64,000 bases of DNA from Bacteroidaceae bacterium (GCA_017555875.1 JAFZFN010000018.1:1-64000), one strand, 5' to 3'. Numbered from the stretch's first letter, positions 7,358 to 17,136 are shown. Notes: generated by a model from the sequence alone, not told the origin. Made by a program: numbers and translations.

Positions 7358-8707
7358 TTATAGTTCCCCAAACTTCTCGATACAGATGATCTCGGTGGCT
7401 TGGCTGCTGAGGCGGTACTGCTCGCTGCTGCGGTGACCCACGGCCCATACGATGTCGTCGCCATGGCAGAGGAGCCATTGACGGGGCTTCTCGGTGCGGG
7501 GCAGCTTGAGGTCGGTGTAGAAGTCGCTTAGGAGCTTGTATCCCTTCATGCCGAAGGGCCTGAAGCGGTCGCCCGACTGGGGATGGCGCAGGTGGAGGGG
7601 CTGGCTGATGCACGCGGCATCGAGACACACCACGTCGTTGCGACGGGGCACCTGCCATGTGGAGTCGGGGGCGAAGCGGCTCACGCGGAGTAGGGTGCCA
7701 TCGGGGAGCTCTAAGGTGCCTTCCGCGGGAAGGGGGTAGATAACATCGGAGGGTAGGGGAGCGTGCTCCTTGGCGCGTACCATCAGGTGGGTGCGGTCAC
7801 GAAGTGCGGTGTGGGTGGGGCTCTCAAACTGTCGCCCTGCTTCGCCACTGAGCGAACGATAGATGTCGGCTATCTGTGAGGGGTTGAACCCAAGGGGGTG
7901 GAGCACCTCGAAGAGCATGGCGCGGGGGGCATCTGTGGAGAGTAGGGTGGCGATGTGGATGTCGAGGCCATCGGGACGACGGGTGACGAAGTCTCTCTTG
8001 ACTGCATCTACCACCTTATTATATATAGTGGCTGCTTCGCTCAGGTGGATAGCGGCTTGCATGATGTTGGCCTTGGCGGCAGGGTTGATCTGCTCCATGA
8101 GTGGGAGCAGGCTGTTGCGCACCTTGTTGCGGGCATACTCGTCGGTGAGGTTGGTGCTGTCGGTGACGTAGGGCTGGCCCAGTCGGTCTAGGTAATCGAT
8201 GATTTCTTGACGGGTAAGGCTGAGGAGGGGACGCACGACGTGTCCGTTGCGTACCTTCATCCCTGTAAGTCCATTGATGCCTGCTCCACGGATGAGGTTG
8301 AGCAGGAGGGTCTCGACGGCATCGTCCTGATGGTGGGCAACGGCTATCGCATCGAGGCTCCGCTCGTGGCGGATGCGCTCAAACTCGCGGTAGCGCAGCT
8401 CACGAGCGGCCATCTCTATCGAGAGCTTGTGCTGGGCGGCATAGGAGGTGGTGTCGAAGTGGACGACCTCGCATGGTACGCCAAGCGCTTGGCACAGCTC
8501 CGTGACAAAATGCTCGTCGCGCAGGCTCTCCTCGCCACGCAAGTGAAAGTTGCAGTGGACGGCATGGCAGCGATAGCCCAGACGGAGCAGGAGGCGGAGC
8601 AGGGCCACCGAGTCGGCACCACCGCTCAGGGCGACCAGGAGGGCGCTGTCGTCGGTGAACAGGCCGTGGCTATGGATGAAGGTCTGTACGCGCTGCTCGA
8701 TGTTCAT
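7358..8707 (-). CDS. tilS: tRNA(Ile)-lysidine synthase
   Basis: The protein makes lysidine at C34 of the CAU-anticodon tRNA-Ile, so that it reads AUA. The start is set at 8707 (MNIEQRVQTF); the frame is open further upstream but that part is the neighbouring gene in another frame. The PP-loop SGGADS is at 28-33, followed by the N-type ATP pyrophosphatase domain, a TilS substrate-binding domain and a C-terminal domain (SGDRFRPFGMKGYKLLSDF). 449 residues is normal. Its ATG overlaps the stop of the upstream HsdR_N-like gene as ATGA, so the two are translationally coupled. Confidence 0.93.
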   Translation of the reverse strand: MNIEQRVQTFIHSHGLFTDDSALLVALSGGADSVALLRLLLRLGYRCHAVHCNFHLRGEESLRDEHFVTELCQALGVPCEVVHFDTTSYAAQHKLSIEMAARELRYREFERIRHERSLDAIAVAHHQDDAVETLLLNLIRGAGINGLTGMKVRNGHVVRPLLSLTRQEIIDYLDRLGQPYVTDSTNLTDEYARNKVRNSLLPLMEQINPAAKANIMQAAIHLSEAATIYNKVVDAVKRDFVTRRPDGLDIHIATLLSTDAPRAMLFEVLHPLGFNPSQIADIYRSLSGEAGRQFESPTHTALRDRTHLMVRAKEHAPLPSDVIYPLPAEGTLELPDGTLLRVSRFAPDSTWQVPRRNDVVCLDAACISQPLHLRHPQSGDRFRPFGMKGYKLLSDFYTDLKLPRTEKPRQWLLCHGDDIVWAVGHRSSEQYRLSSQATEIICIEKFGEL

Positions 8708-9162
8708 GGCTCTACGATTTGAGTGTATGGGGGAATCTCCTTGAGGAAGGTGTAGCGGTTGGCCGCATAGTCTATCTTGCAGCAGTAGTGGGCGAGGCCG
8801 TTCGATACGATGAGGTAGTCGACGTGCAGCACCATGTTGTAGCGACATATCTGATCAAACACCTGCTGGGTGATGCTCACCGTGGGGGCCTTGTATTCTA
8901 CGATGACACGAGGACGTAGGCTGCGGTCGTAGACGACGGTGTCGCACCGGCGGCTCATGCCATGGAGCTTGAGCTGCACCTCATTGGCCATGAGCGACTG
9001 GGGGAAGCCCTTGTGACTGATGAGGTAGTGCACGAAATGCTGGCGCACCCATTCCTCGGGGGTCAAGGCCACGTATTGGCGGCGTATGACATCGAGAATG
9101 AATGGGTTGCCATCCTTCTGTGTGATTTTTTTTTCGAAAGGGGGTAGGTTTAACTCCAACAT
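8704..9162 (-). CDS. Stand-alone type I restriction HsdR N-terminal-like protein (PF13588)
   Basis: The 152 residues include RCDTVVYDRSLRPRVIVEYK, the D-x(n)-ExK nuclease core of the HsdR N-terminal family. No helicase domain, HsdM or HsdS is present. Small proteins of this type are conserved in Bacteroidales chromosomes and are not part of a type I system. The gene is coupled to tilS (ATGA overlap) and diverges from holA, which suggests a housekeeping role that remains unknown. Confidence 0.75.
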   Translation of the reverse strand: MLELNLPPFEKKITQKDGNPFILDVIRRQYVALTPEEWVRQHFVHYLISHKGFPQSLMANEVQLKLHGMSRRCDTVVYDRSLRPRVIVEYKAPTVSITQQVFDQICRYNMVLHVDYLIVSNGLAHYCCKIDYAANRYTFLKEIPPYTQIVEP

Positions 9163-9166
9163 TTAT

Positions 9167-9174
9167 TACCTTTG
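9167..9174 (+). promoter_or_regulatory. -7 box of the holA promoter
   Basis: TACCTTTG at 9167-9174 lies 87 bp upstream of holA. It overlaps the region just before the divergent HsdR_N-like gene. Confidence 0.5.
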
Positions 9175-9260
9175 CACTATGAAACCAACTCTTGCGTTTT
9201 CGTAGGCAAAGTTAGGAAATATTATGCGAATCATCGCAAGAAAAGTGGGAAAGATTTTTT

Positions 9261-10277
9261 ATGGCAAAGCAAGAAGTTACATACGATAGCATCATCAGGG
9301 AGATCAACTCGAAGCAGTTTGCTCCTGTCTACTACCTCATGGGTGACGAGTCTTACTATATCGATAAGTTGTCGGACTATTTCGCCGAGCATGTGCTCGC
9401 CGAAGAGGAGAGGGGATTTAACCAGATGGTGCTCTATGGACAGGATACGGACATGGGGACCATCGTTGCCTCGGCTAAGCGATATCCGATGATGGCGGAG
9501 CGTCAGTTGGTCATTGTCAAGGAGGCGCAGAACTTGCGCAACATGGACGAACTGGTGTACTACCTGCAGAAGCCCCAGCCAACGACGGTACTCGTCTTCT
9601 GTCATAAGTATGGTACGCTGGACCGACGCAAGAAGGTGGCTGCGGAGATTGATAAGGTGGGGCGCATCTTTGAGTCGAAGAAGCTGAAGGATGCAATGCT
9701 GCCTACCTTTGTGTCCAATTATGTGAAGGCTAAGGGGACGGCCATCGACGTCAAGGCTGCCAGCATGATGGTCGAGTGCATAGGGGCTGACCTCAATAGG
9801 ATGGCGAGCGAGCTGGACAAGCTCCTCATCGCTAAGCCGAAGAATGATGACCCCATCACTCCCGAACTGGTGGAGCAGTGTGTGGGCATCAGCAAGGACT
9901 ATAACCTCTTTGAACTCAGAGCAGCGCTGGCGGTCAAGGATGTAGTGAAGGCAAATACCATAGCTCAGTGCATGGAGGACAACAAGAAGACCTTCCCCAT
10001 GCAGATGGTGCTGCCTACGCTCTTCGGATTCTACTCCAACTTGATGATGGCTTACTACGCTCCCGACAAGTCGGACAATGGTGTGGCGGCATATCTCGAC
10101 CTGCGCTCTCCCTGGATGGCCAAGGAGTATCAGACGGCTATGCGCTACTATTCGGCCAGAAAGGTGATGTATATCATCAGTGACATCCGCAGATACGATG
10201 CTTTGTCGAAGGGCTATGGGGCCAATGCTACGGATAAGGGACTCTTGCGCGAACTCATATATCATATCTTGCATTGA
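9261..10277 (+). CDS. holA: DNA polymerase III subunit delta
   Basis: 338 residues, the usual size of the clamp-loader delta subunit. The N-terminus (PVYYLMGDESYYIDKLSDYF) matches the delta subunit's AAA+-like domain. As usual for delta it has no complete Walker motif (ATPase-inactive subunit). It opens the sliding clamp together with the gamma/tau and delta' subunits. Single gene, ended by a shared terminator with galE. Confidence 0.9.
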   Translation: MAKQEVTYDSIIREINSKQFAPVYYLMGDESYYIDKLSDYFAEHVLAEEERGFNQMVLYGQDTDMGTIVASAKRYPMMAERQLVIVKEAQNLRNMDELVYYLQKPQPTTVLVFCHKYGTLDRRKKVAAEIDKVGRIFESKKLKDAMLPTFVSNYVKAKGTAIDVKAASMMVECIGADLNRMASELDKLLIAKPKNDDPITPELVEQCVGISKDYNLFELRAALAVKDVVKANTIAQCMEDNKKTFPMQMVLPTLFGFYSNLMMAYYAPDKSDNGVAAYLDLRSPWMAKEYQTAMRYYSARKVMYIISDIRRYDALSKGYGANATDKGLLRELIYHILH

Positions 10278-10377
10278 TGGAGTCTCGCGACGAAGCTAGA
10301 CACGAGGTGTTGGGGTAAACTGCTATTATAGTATCTCCTGAAAGGGATACGACAATATTAAGTACATTAATATATAG

Positions 10378-10409
10378 GAAGAGGGTGTGTCAGCTGACAC
10401 ACCCTCTTC
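10378..10409. terminator. Bidirectional terminator between holA and galE
   Basis: A perfect 32-bp palindrome (arm GAAGAGGGTGTGTCAG) lies between two convergent genes. Confidence 0.8.
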
Positions 10410-10433
10410 TGTCCTTTATCCTTCTTCAGCGGA

Positions 10434-11450
10434 TTACTCCTCGAAGCCGTTAGGATTGTTCTTCTGCCAATTCCAGCTATCGCGGCACATCTCCTCGATA
10501 CCGAACTGAGCCTTCCAGCCGAGCTCTGCCTCAGCCTTGGCGGGGTTACAGTAGCAAGTAGCGATATCGCCCGGACGGCGGGGCTTGATAGAGTAGGGTA
10601 CGGGAACACCGTTGGCCTTCTCGAATGCCTTCACTACGTCGAGCACTGAGTAGCCGTGGCCAGTACCGATGTTGTAGATGGCGATACCCTTCTTCTCAAC
10701 GATTGCCTTCAAGGCTGCTACGTGAGCACGAGCGAGGTCTACTACGTGGATGTAGTCACGTACGCCAGTGCCATCGTGTGTGTCATAGTCGTCACCGAAC
10801 ACGCCGAGCTCAGCACGCTTACCTACTGCAGTCTGAGTGATGTAGGGCATGAGGTTGTTGGGGATACCGTTGGGGTTCTCACCGATGGTACCGCTCTTGT
10901 GTGCACCGATGGGGTTGAAGTAGCGGAGCAACACGATGTTCCACTCGTTGTCGGCCTTCTGGATGTCCATCAATACCTCTTCGAGCATTGACTTGGTCTG
11001 ACCATAGGGGTTGGTGCAGTGGCCTTTGGGGCACTCCTCAGTGATGGGGATGATGGCGGGGTCACCATAAACGGTAGCACTTGATGAGAAGATCATGTTC
11101 TTGCAGCCGTTCTTGCGCATCACGTCGCAGAGCACGAATGTACCGTTCATGTTGTTCTCATAGTACTCGAGGGGCTTAGCGCAGCTCTCACCCACAGCCT
11201 TGAGGCCTGCAAAGTGGATACATGCGTCGAACTTGTGCTCATCGAACACCTTCTGCAAACCTTCGCGGTCGCGGATGTCTACCTTGTAGAAGGGTACTTC
11301 CTTGCCGATGATCTTGGCTACGCGCTTCAGTGAGATGGGAGACGAGTTGTCCAAGTTGTCAACAACAACAGCCTCGTGACCAGCCTCGGTGAGTTCAATC
11401 AAGGTGTGGCTTCCGATAAAACCAGCACCACCTGTCAATAAGATTTTCAT
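10434..11450 (-). CDS. galE: UDP-glucose 4-epimerase
   Basis: The 338-residue SDR enzyme interconverts UDP-glucose and UDP-galactose. It has the NAD-binding GGAGFIGSH at 7-15, SSSATVYG around the catalytic Ser/Thr, YGQTK (YxxxK) and the C-terminal RRPGDIATCYCNP typical of GalE. It diverges from ileS; the 200-bp gap carries the ileS promoter. Confidence 0.95.
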   Translation of the reverse strand: MKILLTGGAGFIGSHTLIELTEAGHEAVVVDNLDNSSPISLKRVAKIIGKEVPFYKVDIRDREGLQKVFDEHKFDACIHFAGLKAVGESCAKPLEYYENNMNGTFVLCDVMRKNGCKNMIFSSSATVYGDPAIIPITEECPKGHCTNPYGQTKSMLEEVLMDIQKADNEWNIVLLRYFNPIGAHKSGTIGENPNGIPNNLMPYITQTAVGKRAELGVFGDDYDTHDGTGVRDYIHVVDLARAHVAALKAIVEKKGIAIYNIGTGHGYSVLDVVKAFEKANGVPVPYSIKPRRPGDIATCYCNPAKAEAELGWKAQFGIEEMCRDSWNWQKNNPNGFEE

Positions 11451-11580
11451 TTTGTTTTAGATATAATGTTGGTAAATTGGTATCTAGCACACAAAGGTAA
11501 ATATTCTTTTTTACAAAACAAAGGCTTTGCCTACATTTGTGTGCTAAAGGGTGGGGGAGGTGAAATTCTTGGTCAATAAA

Positions 11581-11612
11581 TTTGGCTATTCGTTAGGTTT
11601 GATATACTTTTG
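11581..11612 (+). promoter_or_regulatory. ileS promoter
   Basis: TTTG (11581-11584) and TACTTTTG (11605-11612) are about 20 bp apart, 40 bp upstream of ileS. Confidence 0.6.
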
Positions 11613-11652
11613 CGGTTTATTATAAAATAGGTATAATATACATACACGACAT

Positions 11653-14600
11653 ATGAGCAAGAAATTTACCGAATATGGTCAGCTAAACCTCTCTGATGTG
11701 AACAAAGAGGTGCTGAAGGCTTGGGACGAAAAGGATGTGTTTACCAAGAGTATGACCGAGCGTGAGGGATGCCCTTCGTTTGTGTTCTATGAGGGTCCTC
11801 CCTCGGCAAACGGTATGCCCGGTATCCACCACGTGATGGCTCGCACCATCAAGGATGTCTTCTGCCGCTACAAGACGATGAAGGGCTTCCACGTGAAGCG
11901 TAAGGCAGGATGGGACACCCACGGCCTACCTGTAGAGCTGGGTGTGGAGAAGGCGATGGGTATCACCAAAGAGGATATCGGTAAGACCATCTCTGTGGCC
12001 GACTATAACGCTGCCTGCCGCAAGGATGTGATGAAGTTTACCAAGGAGTGGACCGACCTGACCCATCAGATGGGCTACTGGGTGGACCTCGAGAACCCCT
12101 ACATCACCTACGACAACCGCTACATCGAGACCCTGTGGTGGCTCCTCAAGCAACTGTACAATAAGAACCTTCTTTATAAAGGATATACCATACAGCCCTA
12201 TTCGCCTGCTGCAGGTACGGGACTCAGCTCACACGAGCTCAACCAGCCCGGCTGCTATCGCGACGTGAAGGACACGACCGTGATCGGTCAGTTCCGTATG
12301 AAGAACCCCAAGCCTGAGATGGCAGAGTGGGGTACACCATACTTCATTGCATGGACCACTACACCGTGGACCTTGCCCTCAAACACCGCGCTCTGCGTAG
12401 GCCCCAAGATTGACTATGTGGCTGTGCAGACCTACAACGCTTACTCTGGTGAGAAGATGACCGTGGTGTTGGCCAAGGCGCTGATGAACATGCACTTCAA
12501 CCCCAAGGCTGCTGACCTCGCACTCGAGGAATACAAGCCCGGCGACAAGCTCGTGCCCTTCAAGGTGGTGGGCGAGTACAAGGGTGCCGACCTCGTGGGC
12601 ATGGAGTACGAGCAGTTGCTCCCATGGGTGAAGCCCGTGAGTGTTGACGAGCAGGGCAACTGGCACGATGCTTCGGACAAGGCCTTCCGCGTTATCCCTG
12701 GCGACTATGTGACTACTGAGGATGGTACGGGTATCGTACACATCGCACCCACCTTTGGTGCCGATGACGCCTTCGTGGCACGTGCAGCTGGCATCCCCTC
12801 GCTCTTCATGATCAACAAGAAGGGTGAGACACGCCCCATGGTGGACCTCACCGGTAAGTTCTACCTCATGGAGGAGCTCGACGAGCAGTTCCTCGCTACA
12901 TGTGTCAACCAAGACCTCTACAAGAACTACGAGGGCCGCTGGGTGAAGAACGCCTACGACCCGCAGTTCACCGTGGATGGCCGCTACGACGAGAAGGCTG
13001 CTGCTGCGGCCGAGTCGCTCGACGTGTTCATCTGCCTCTCGATGAAGGGTGAGAACAAGGCCTTCAAGATTGAGAAGCATGTACACAACTATCCTCACTG
13101 CTGGCGCACCGACAAGCCCGTGCTCTACTATCCGCTCGACTCATGGTTTATCCGCTCTACTGCAGTGAAGGAGCGCATGATGGAGCTCAACAAGACCATC
13201 AACTGGAAGCCCGAGTCAACAGGTACAGGCCGCTTCGGCAAGTGGCTCGAGAACCTCAACGACTGGAACCTCAGCCGTTCACGCTACTGGGGCACTCCGC
13301 TGCCCATCTGGCGCAGCGAGGCAGGCGAGGAGATCTGCATCGGTTCGGTAGAGGAGCTCTACAACGAGATTGAAAAGTCTATCGCTGCAGGCTTCATGAC
13401 CAGCAACCCCTACAAGGAGCTGGGCTTCGAACCGGGCGTATATAATAAGGAGAACTACGACAAGATCGACCTCCACCGTCCCTATGTGGACGACATCGTC
13501 CTCGTATCGGAGAGCGGCAAGCCCATGCGCCGCGAGCTCGACCTCATCGACGTGTGGTTCGACTCAGGTGCTATGCCTTATGCGCAGCTCCACTATCCGT
13601 TCGAGAACAAGGAGATAGTCGACAATCGTTCCTACTATCCCGCCGACTTCATCGCCGAGGGTGTGGACCAGACACGCGGATGGTTCTTCACACTTCACGC
13701 CATCGCTACCATGGTGTTCGACAGCGTGGCCTACAAGAACGTCATCTCTAATGGTCTCGTGCTCGATAAGAACGGCAACAAGATGTCGAAGCGTCTGGGC
13801 AATGCCGTTGACCCCTTCGGTGCTATCGAAAAGTATGGTAGCGACCCCTTGCGCTGGTACATGATCACCAACTCATCGCCTTGGGACAACCTCAAGTTCG
13901 ACGAGGAGGGCGTAGTAGAGGTGATGCGCAAGTTCTTCGGCACACTGCACAATACCTATAAGTTCTTCGCTCCCTATGCCAACCTCGACGGTTTCTGCTA
14001 TGGTGAGCAGGAGATTCCCGTAAGCGAGCGTCCCGAGATTGACCGTTGGATCATCTCTGAACTGAATACCTTGGTGAAGAATGTCGATGCCTGCTATGCT
14101 GACTACGAGCCCACTCGTGCCGGCCGCTTGATCAACGACTTCGTGAACGACAACCTCTCCAACTGGTACGTGCGCCTCTGTCGCAAGCGTTTCTGGGGTG
14201 CGGGCTACACCGAAGACAAGTTGGCTGCTTACCAGACTCTTTACGTATGCCTCGAGACCGTAGTGAAGCTGATGGCTCCCATCGCACCCTTCTATGCCGA
14301 CAAGCTCTACATGGATCTCGTGCGTGCTACTGGTCGCGACAACGTATGTTCAGTACACCTCGCACAGTTCCCCGTATGCGACGATGCTCTCGTCGACAAG
14401 GAACTCGAGATGCGCATGGAGATGGCACAGAAGATCTCGTCTATGGGCTTGGCACTGCGCAAGAAGGTGAACATCATCGTGAAGCAGCCCCTGCAGAAGC
14501 TTATGATTCCCGTGGATGCAGAGATGAAGGCACGCCTCGAAGCCGTGAAGCCACTCATCATGAATGAGGTGAATGTGAAGGAGATTGACTTCGTGGAGGG

Positions 14601-15135
14601 CGCTTCGGACATCCTCGTGAAGAAGGTGAAGTGTAACTTCAAGATTCTGGGTAAGAAGTTTGGCGCACTCATGAAGCAGGTGGCTGCCGCCGTGGCTGTG
14701 ATGAGCCAGGAGCAGATTGCCGAGCTCGAGAGCGCTGGTCGCCTCACCCTTGACCTCAACGGCACACCTGCCGAGATCGAGGCTGGCGAGGTAGAGATCT
14801 ATAGCGAGGACATCCCCGGCTGGGTGGTAGCCAATGAGGGCGTGCTCACCGTAGCGCTCGACGTGACCGTGACCGACGAACTTCGTCGTGAGGGTATTGC
14901 CCGTGAGCTGGTGAGCAAGATCCAGAACATCCGCAAGTCGAGCGGCTTCGAGATTACAGACCGCATCGCCGTGACCTTGAGCAGTAATGAGAACAGCGAT
15001 GCAGCCATCGAGGAGCACAAGGCCTACATCTGCAATCAGGTATTGGCCGATAGCCTCACCATCGCTGAGGTAGCCGAAGGCACCGCACTCGAGTTTGATG
15101 GATTTACCCTCACAGCAGAGGTTAAGAAAGTGTAA
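11653..15135 (+). CDS. ileS: Isoleucyl-tRNA synthetase
   Basis: 1160 residues, class I synthetase charging tRNA-Ile. The HIGH-type motif is in PSANGMPGIHHVMA, the editing (CP1) domain follows with TTTPWTLPSNTALCV, and the KMSKR loop is NKMSKRLGNAVDPFG. The C-terminal anticodon-binding domain follows. There is no class-typical C-terminal zinc-finger tail, as in the longer eukaryote-like (ileS2-type) form. First gene of the run that continues with the DksA-like and lspA genes. Confidence 0.95.
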   Translation: MSKKFTEYGQLNLSDVNKEVLKAWDEKDVFTKSMTEREGCPSFVFYEGPPSANGMPGIHHVMARTIKDVFCRYKTMKGFHVKRKAGWDTHGLPVELGVEKAMGITKEDIGKTISVADYNAACRKDVMKFTKEWTDLTHQMGYWVDLENPYITYDNRYIETLWWLLKQLYNKNLLYKGYTIQPYSPAAGTGLSSHELNQPGCYRDVKDTTVIGQFRMKNPKPEMAEWGTPYFIAWTTTPWTLPSNTALCVGPKIDYVAVQTYNAYSGEKMTVVLAKALMNMHFNPKAADLALEEYKPGDKLVPFKVVGEYKGADLVGMEYEQLLPWVKPVSVDEQGNWHDASDKAFRVIPGDYVTTEDGTGIVHIAPTFGADDAFVARAAGIPSLFMINKKGETRPMVDLTGKFYLMEELDEQFLATCVNQDLYKNYEGRWVKNAYDPQFTVDGRYDEKAAAAAESLDVFICLSMKGENKAFKIEKHVHNYPHCWRTDKPVLYYPLDSWFIRSTAVKERMMELNKTINWKPESTGTGRFGKWLENLNDWNLSRSRYWGTPLPIWRSEAGEEICIGSVEELYNEIEKSIAAGFMTSNPYKELGFEPGVYNKENYDKIDLHRPYVDDIVLVSESGKPMRRELDLIDVWFDSGAMPYAQLHYPFENKEIVDNRSYYPADFIAEGVDQTRGWFFTLHAIATMVFDSVAYKNVISNGLVLDKNGNKMSKRLGNAVDPFGAIEKYGSDPLRWYMITNSSPWDNLKFDEEGVVEVMRKFFGTLHNTYKFFAPYANLDGFCYGEQEIPVSERPEIDRWIISELNTLVKNVDACYADYEPTRAGRLINDFVNDNLSNWYVRLCRKRFWGAGYTEDKLAAYQTLYVCLETVVKLMAPIAPFYADKLYMDLVRATGRDNVCSVHLAQFPVCDDALVDKELEMRMEMAQKISSMGLALRKKVNIIVKQPLQKLMIPVDAEMKARLEAVKPLIMNEVNVKEIDFVEGASDILVKKVKCNFKILGKKFGALMKQVAAAVAVMSQEQIAELESAGRLTLDLNGTPAEIEAGEVEIYSEDIPGWVVANEGVLTVALDVTVTDELRREGIARELVSKIQNIRKSSGFEITDRIAVTLSSNENSDAAIEEHKAYICNQVLADSLTIAEVAEGTALEFDGFTLTAEVKKV

Positions 15136-15156
15136 CTCTCTTAATATTAACATATA

Positions 15157-15180
15157 GGTTAGGGCTTCCGAGCCCTAACC
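15157..15180 (+). promoter_or_regulatory. Hairpin between ileS and the DksA-like gene
   Basis: A 10-bp perfect stem (15157-15166 with 15171-15180) is closed by a TCCG loop, with no T-run after it. It may stabilise or process the message rather than end it. Confidence 0.5.
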
Positions 15181-15199
15181 CCGTAAAACAACAAAAACT

Positions 15200-15580
15200 A
15201 TGTCAGAAAAAACACGTTACAGCGACGAGGAATTGGAAGAATTCCGCGCGATCATTTTAGAGAAACTGGAATTGGCTCAACGCGACTACGACAACCTGAA
15301 GGGTTCGCTGAGCAATCGTGACAACAACACCGATCACGACACAGCTCCTACGTATAAGATTCTGGAAGAGGGTGCCAACACACTCTCCAAGGAGGAAACC
15401 ATGCGCCTGGCACAGCGTCAGATGAAGTTCATTCAGAGTCTGCAAGCTGCCCTCGTACGCATCGAGAACAAGACCTACGGCATCTGCCGTGAGACAGGTA
15501 AGCTCATCCCCGCTGGCCGTCTGCGTGCTGTTCCCCATGCTACGCTGAGCATCGAGGCCAAGGAGGCGCAGAAGAAATAA
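15200..15580 (+). CDS. DksA/TraR-family protein without zinc-finger cysteines
   Basis: The 126-residue protein has the coiled-coil-plus-finger layout of DksA/TraR. In the finger region YGICRETGKLIPAGRLRAVPHA keeps a single Cys, so zinc binding is unlikely. Family members act on RNA polymerase through the secondary channel. The acidic-tip residues would sit in the region around NTDHDTAP. It lies between ileS and lspA, 7 bp from lspA. Confidence 0.8.
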   Translation: MSEKTRYSDEELEEFRAIILEKLELAQRDYDNLKGSLSNRDNNTDHDTAPTYKILEEGANTLSKEETMRLAQRQMKFIQSLQAALVRIENKTYGICRETGKLIPAGRLRAVPHATLSIEAKEAQKK

Positions 15581-15587
15581 GAATTAA

Positions 15588-16250
15588 ATGAGAAAACAAC
15601 AGAATGAAGGGCGTATGGTTGCATTGATTGTAGCCATAGCCCTTATTATCGACCAGATCATCAAGTTGTCGGTGAAGTTGAACATGCGTCTCTACGAGAG
15701 CATCCACATCACCGACTGGTTTTATATCTACTTCACCGAGAACCCCGGCATGGCGTTCGGCATGGAGATCTTCGGGAAGCTGTTCCTCACGCTCTTCCGA
15801 CTCGTGGCCATCGCGTTCCTCATCTATTATGTAGGGCGCATACGTGGCAAGGGCTTCCCCAAGGGCTACATCGCTTGTGTGGCATTCATCATCGCTGGTG
15901 CCTTGGGCAACGTTGTCGACTGCGTGCTCTATGGGCCGCTCTTCTCCGAGAGCACTCCCTTCTCGGTGTCGCAGATGGTGCCTTGGGGCGAGGGCTATGC
16001 CGCCATGCTCAAGGGCAAGGTGGTGGACATGTTCTACTTCCCCTTGGTGGAATGGAACTGGCCCGAGTGGATGCCCTTCATTGGAGGCAACCACTTCATC
16101 TTCTTCAGCCCCATCTTCAACTTTGCCGATGCTTGCATCAGCTGTGGAGTGATAGCCATCCTCCTCTTCTACAACCGTTGTCTCAACTGGGGCATGGAAG
16201 GTCCTGAAAGTGAATCAATCCCCGCCGATGAGAAGAAGTTGCGTACATAG
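15588..16250 (+). CDS. lspA: Lipoprotein signal peptidase
   Basis: This 220-residue inner-membrane aspartyl protease removes signal peptides from prolipoproteins. Four hydrophobic segments are visible. The catalytic aspartates are in GALGNVVDC and FNFADACIS. It is longer than the 160-residue E. coli enzyme because of a loop between the catalytic motifs and a C-terminal tail, as in other Bacteroidota. Its 3' end overlaps the next gene by 41 bp. Confidence 0.92.
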   Translation: MRKQQNEGRMVALIVAIALIIDQIIKLSVKLNMRLYESIHITDWFYIYFTENPGMAFGMEIFGKLFLTLFRLVAIAFLIYYVGRIRGKGFPKGYIACVAFIIAGALGNVVDCVLYGPLFSESTPFSVSQMVPWGEGYAAMLKGKVVDMFYFPLVEWNWPEWMPFIGGNHFIFFSPIFNFADACISCGVIAILLFYNRCLNWGMEGPESESIPADEKKLRT

Positions 16251-17118
16251 CCTGCTCCTCGTGTCTGTGATGGCACTGCTCCTCTGCTCCGCCTGCTCTG
16301 GCAAGCGGAACGACGATGTGTTGCCCTCTGCCAAGCTCGAGGCTGTGCTCTACGACTACCACATAGCGCAGGCCATCGTCAATGACCTGCCTGCGAGCCA
16401 GCGCTTCAAGAAGGACCTCTACTTCGACTATGTGTACTCCAAGCATGGAGTGACGAAGGCCGAGGTCGACTCGTCGCTCGTCTACTATGCTCGCCATCCC
16501 AAAGGGCTGTCGGAGATCTATGAGAACCTGTCGGTGCGTGTGAAGGCCGACCTCCAGCGCCTCGACAACGAAGACAAGCCGCTCCCGGTGCGTCAGCCCC
16601 AGCCTGTCGTGGGCGACTCGGCCAACCTATGGTACGATGTGCTCTTCGTGGAGATGAACGCCTCGCCCCTAGGCAATCGGTATAGTCTTACCATCCCTAC
16701 CGACACCAATTTCCGTCCGCTCGACCGCATCGTGTGGGGTGGGGAGGTGGTGTTCCTCGACGATGAGGTCGACTCCTTATATAAATATATCCATCTCAAC
16801 CTTCGTGTGGCCTACATGAATGACTCCATCGTCACCGCCGACACCCTGCTCTACACCTCGGGCAGCTTCTCCATCTCCGTGACCGACTCAGCCGTCGTGA
16901 AGCGTGTCGATGGCGAGGCCTACCTCAAGAGCACCGATGCCGATGAGCGTGTCCTCATCCTGTCGCCTTCGCTGATGCGCTACCGAGGCAGCTCCGACAC
17001 GCTCACCGTAGTCGCCGACAGTGCCGTGGTGGAGCAGCAGAAGCGGATGATGGACAAGGAGAAACCTGCGAACAAACTGATGAAACCCAATGAAGCCCTT
17101 ATGCAGAAGGCGCACTAA
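16210..17118 (+). CDS. DUF4296 lipoprotein
   Basis: The 302-residue protein has an N-terminal signal with lipobox-like LLCSAC. The DUF4296 domain (KLEAVLYDYHIAQAI to about residue 110) follows, then an unrecognised C-terminal part. Start at 16210 or ATG 16228; both give the same lipoprotein. The gene begins inside lspA, so it is probably translationally coupled to the peptidase that would process it. Function unknown. Confidence 0.75.
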   Translation: MNQSPPMRRSCVHSLLLVSVMALLLCSACSGKRNDDVLPSAKLEAVLYDYHIAQAIVNDLPASQRFKKDLYFDYVYSKHGVTKAEVDSSLVYYARHPKGLSEIYENLSVRVKADLQRLDNEDKPLPVRQPQPVVGDSANLWYDVLFVEMNASPLGNRYSLTIPTDTNFRPLDRIVWGGEVVFLDDEVDSLYKYIHLNLRVAYMNDSIVTADTLLYTSGSFSISVTDSAVVKRVDGEAYLKSTDADERVLILSPSLMRYRGSSDTLTVVADSAVVEQQKRMMDKEKPANKLMKPNEALMQKAH

Positions 17119-17136
17119 GCAAACCGTGTAAACCCG

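Noticed and set aside
9231-10274. 347-codon frame on the minus strand opposite holA
   Set aside because: Exact antisense of a clear housekeeping gene, His/Leu/Val-rich, no family features.
10378-10409. 32-bp perfect palindrome as an operator
   Set aside because: It lies between two converging genes, where a shared terminator is the simplest reading.
12379-15153. Long minus-strand frames opposite ileS
   Set aside because: Shadows of ileS; no start signals or recognisable domains.
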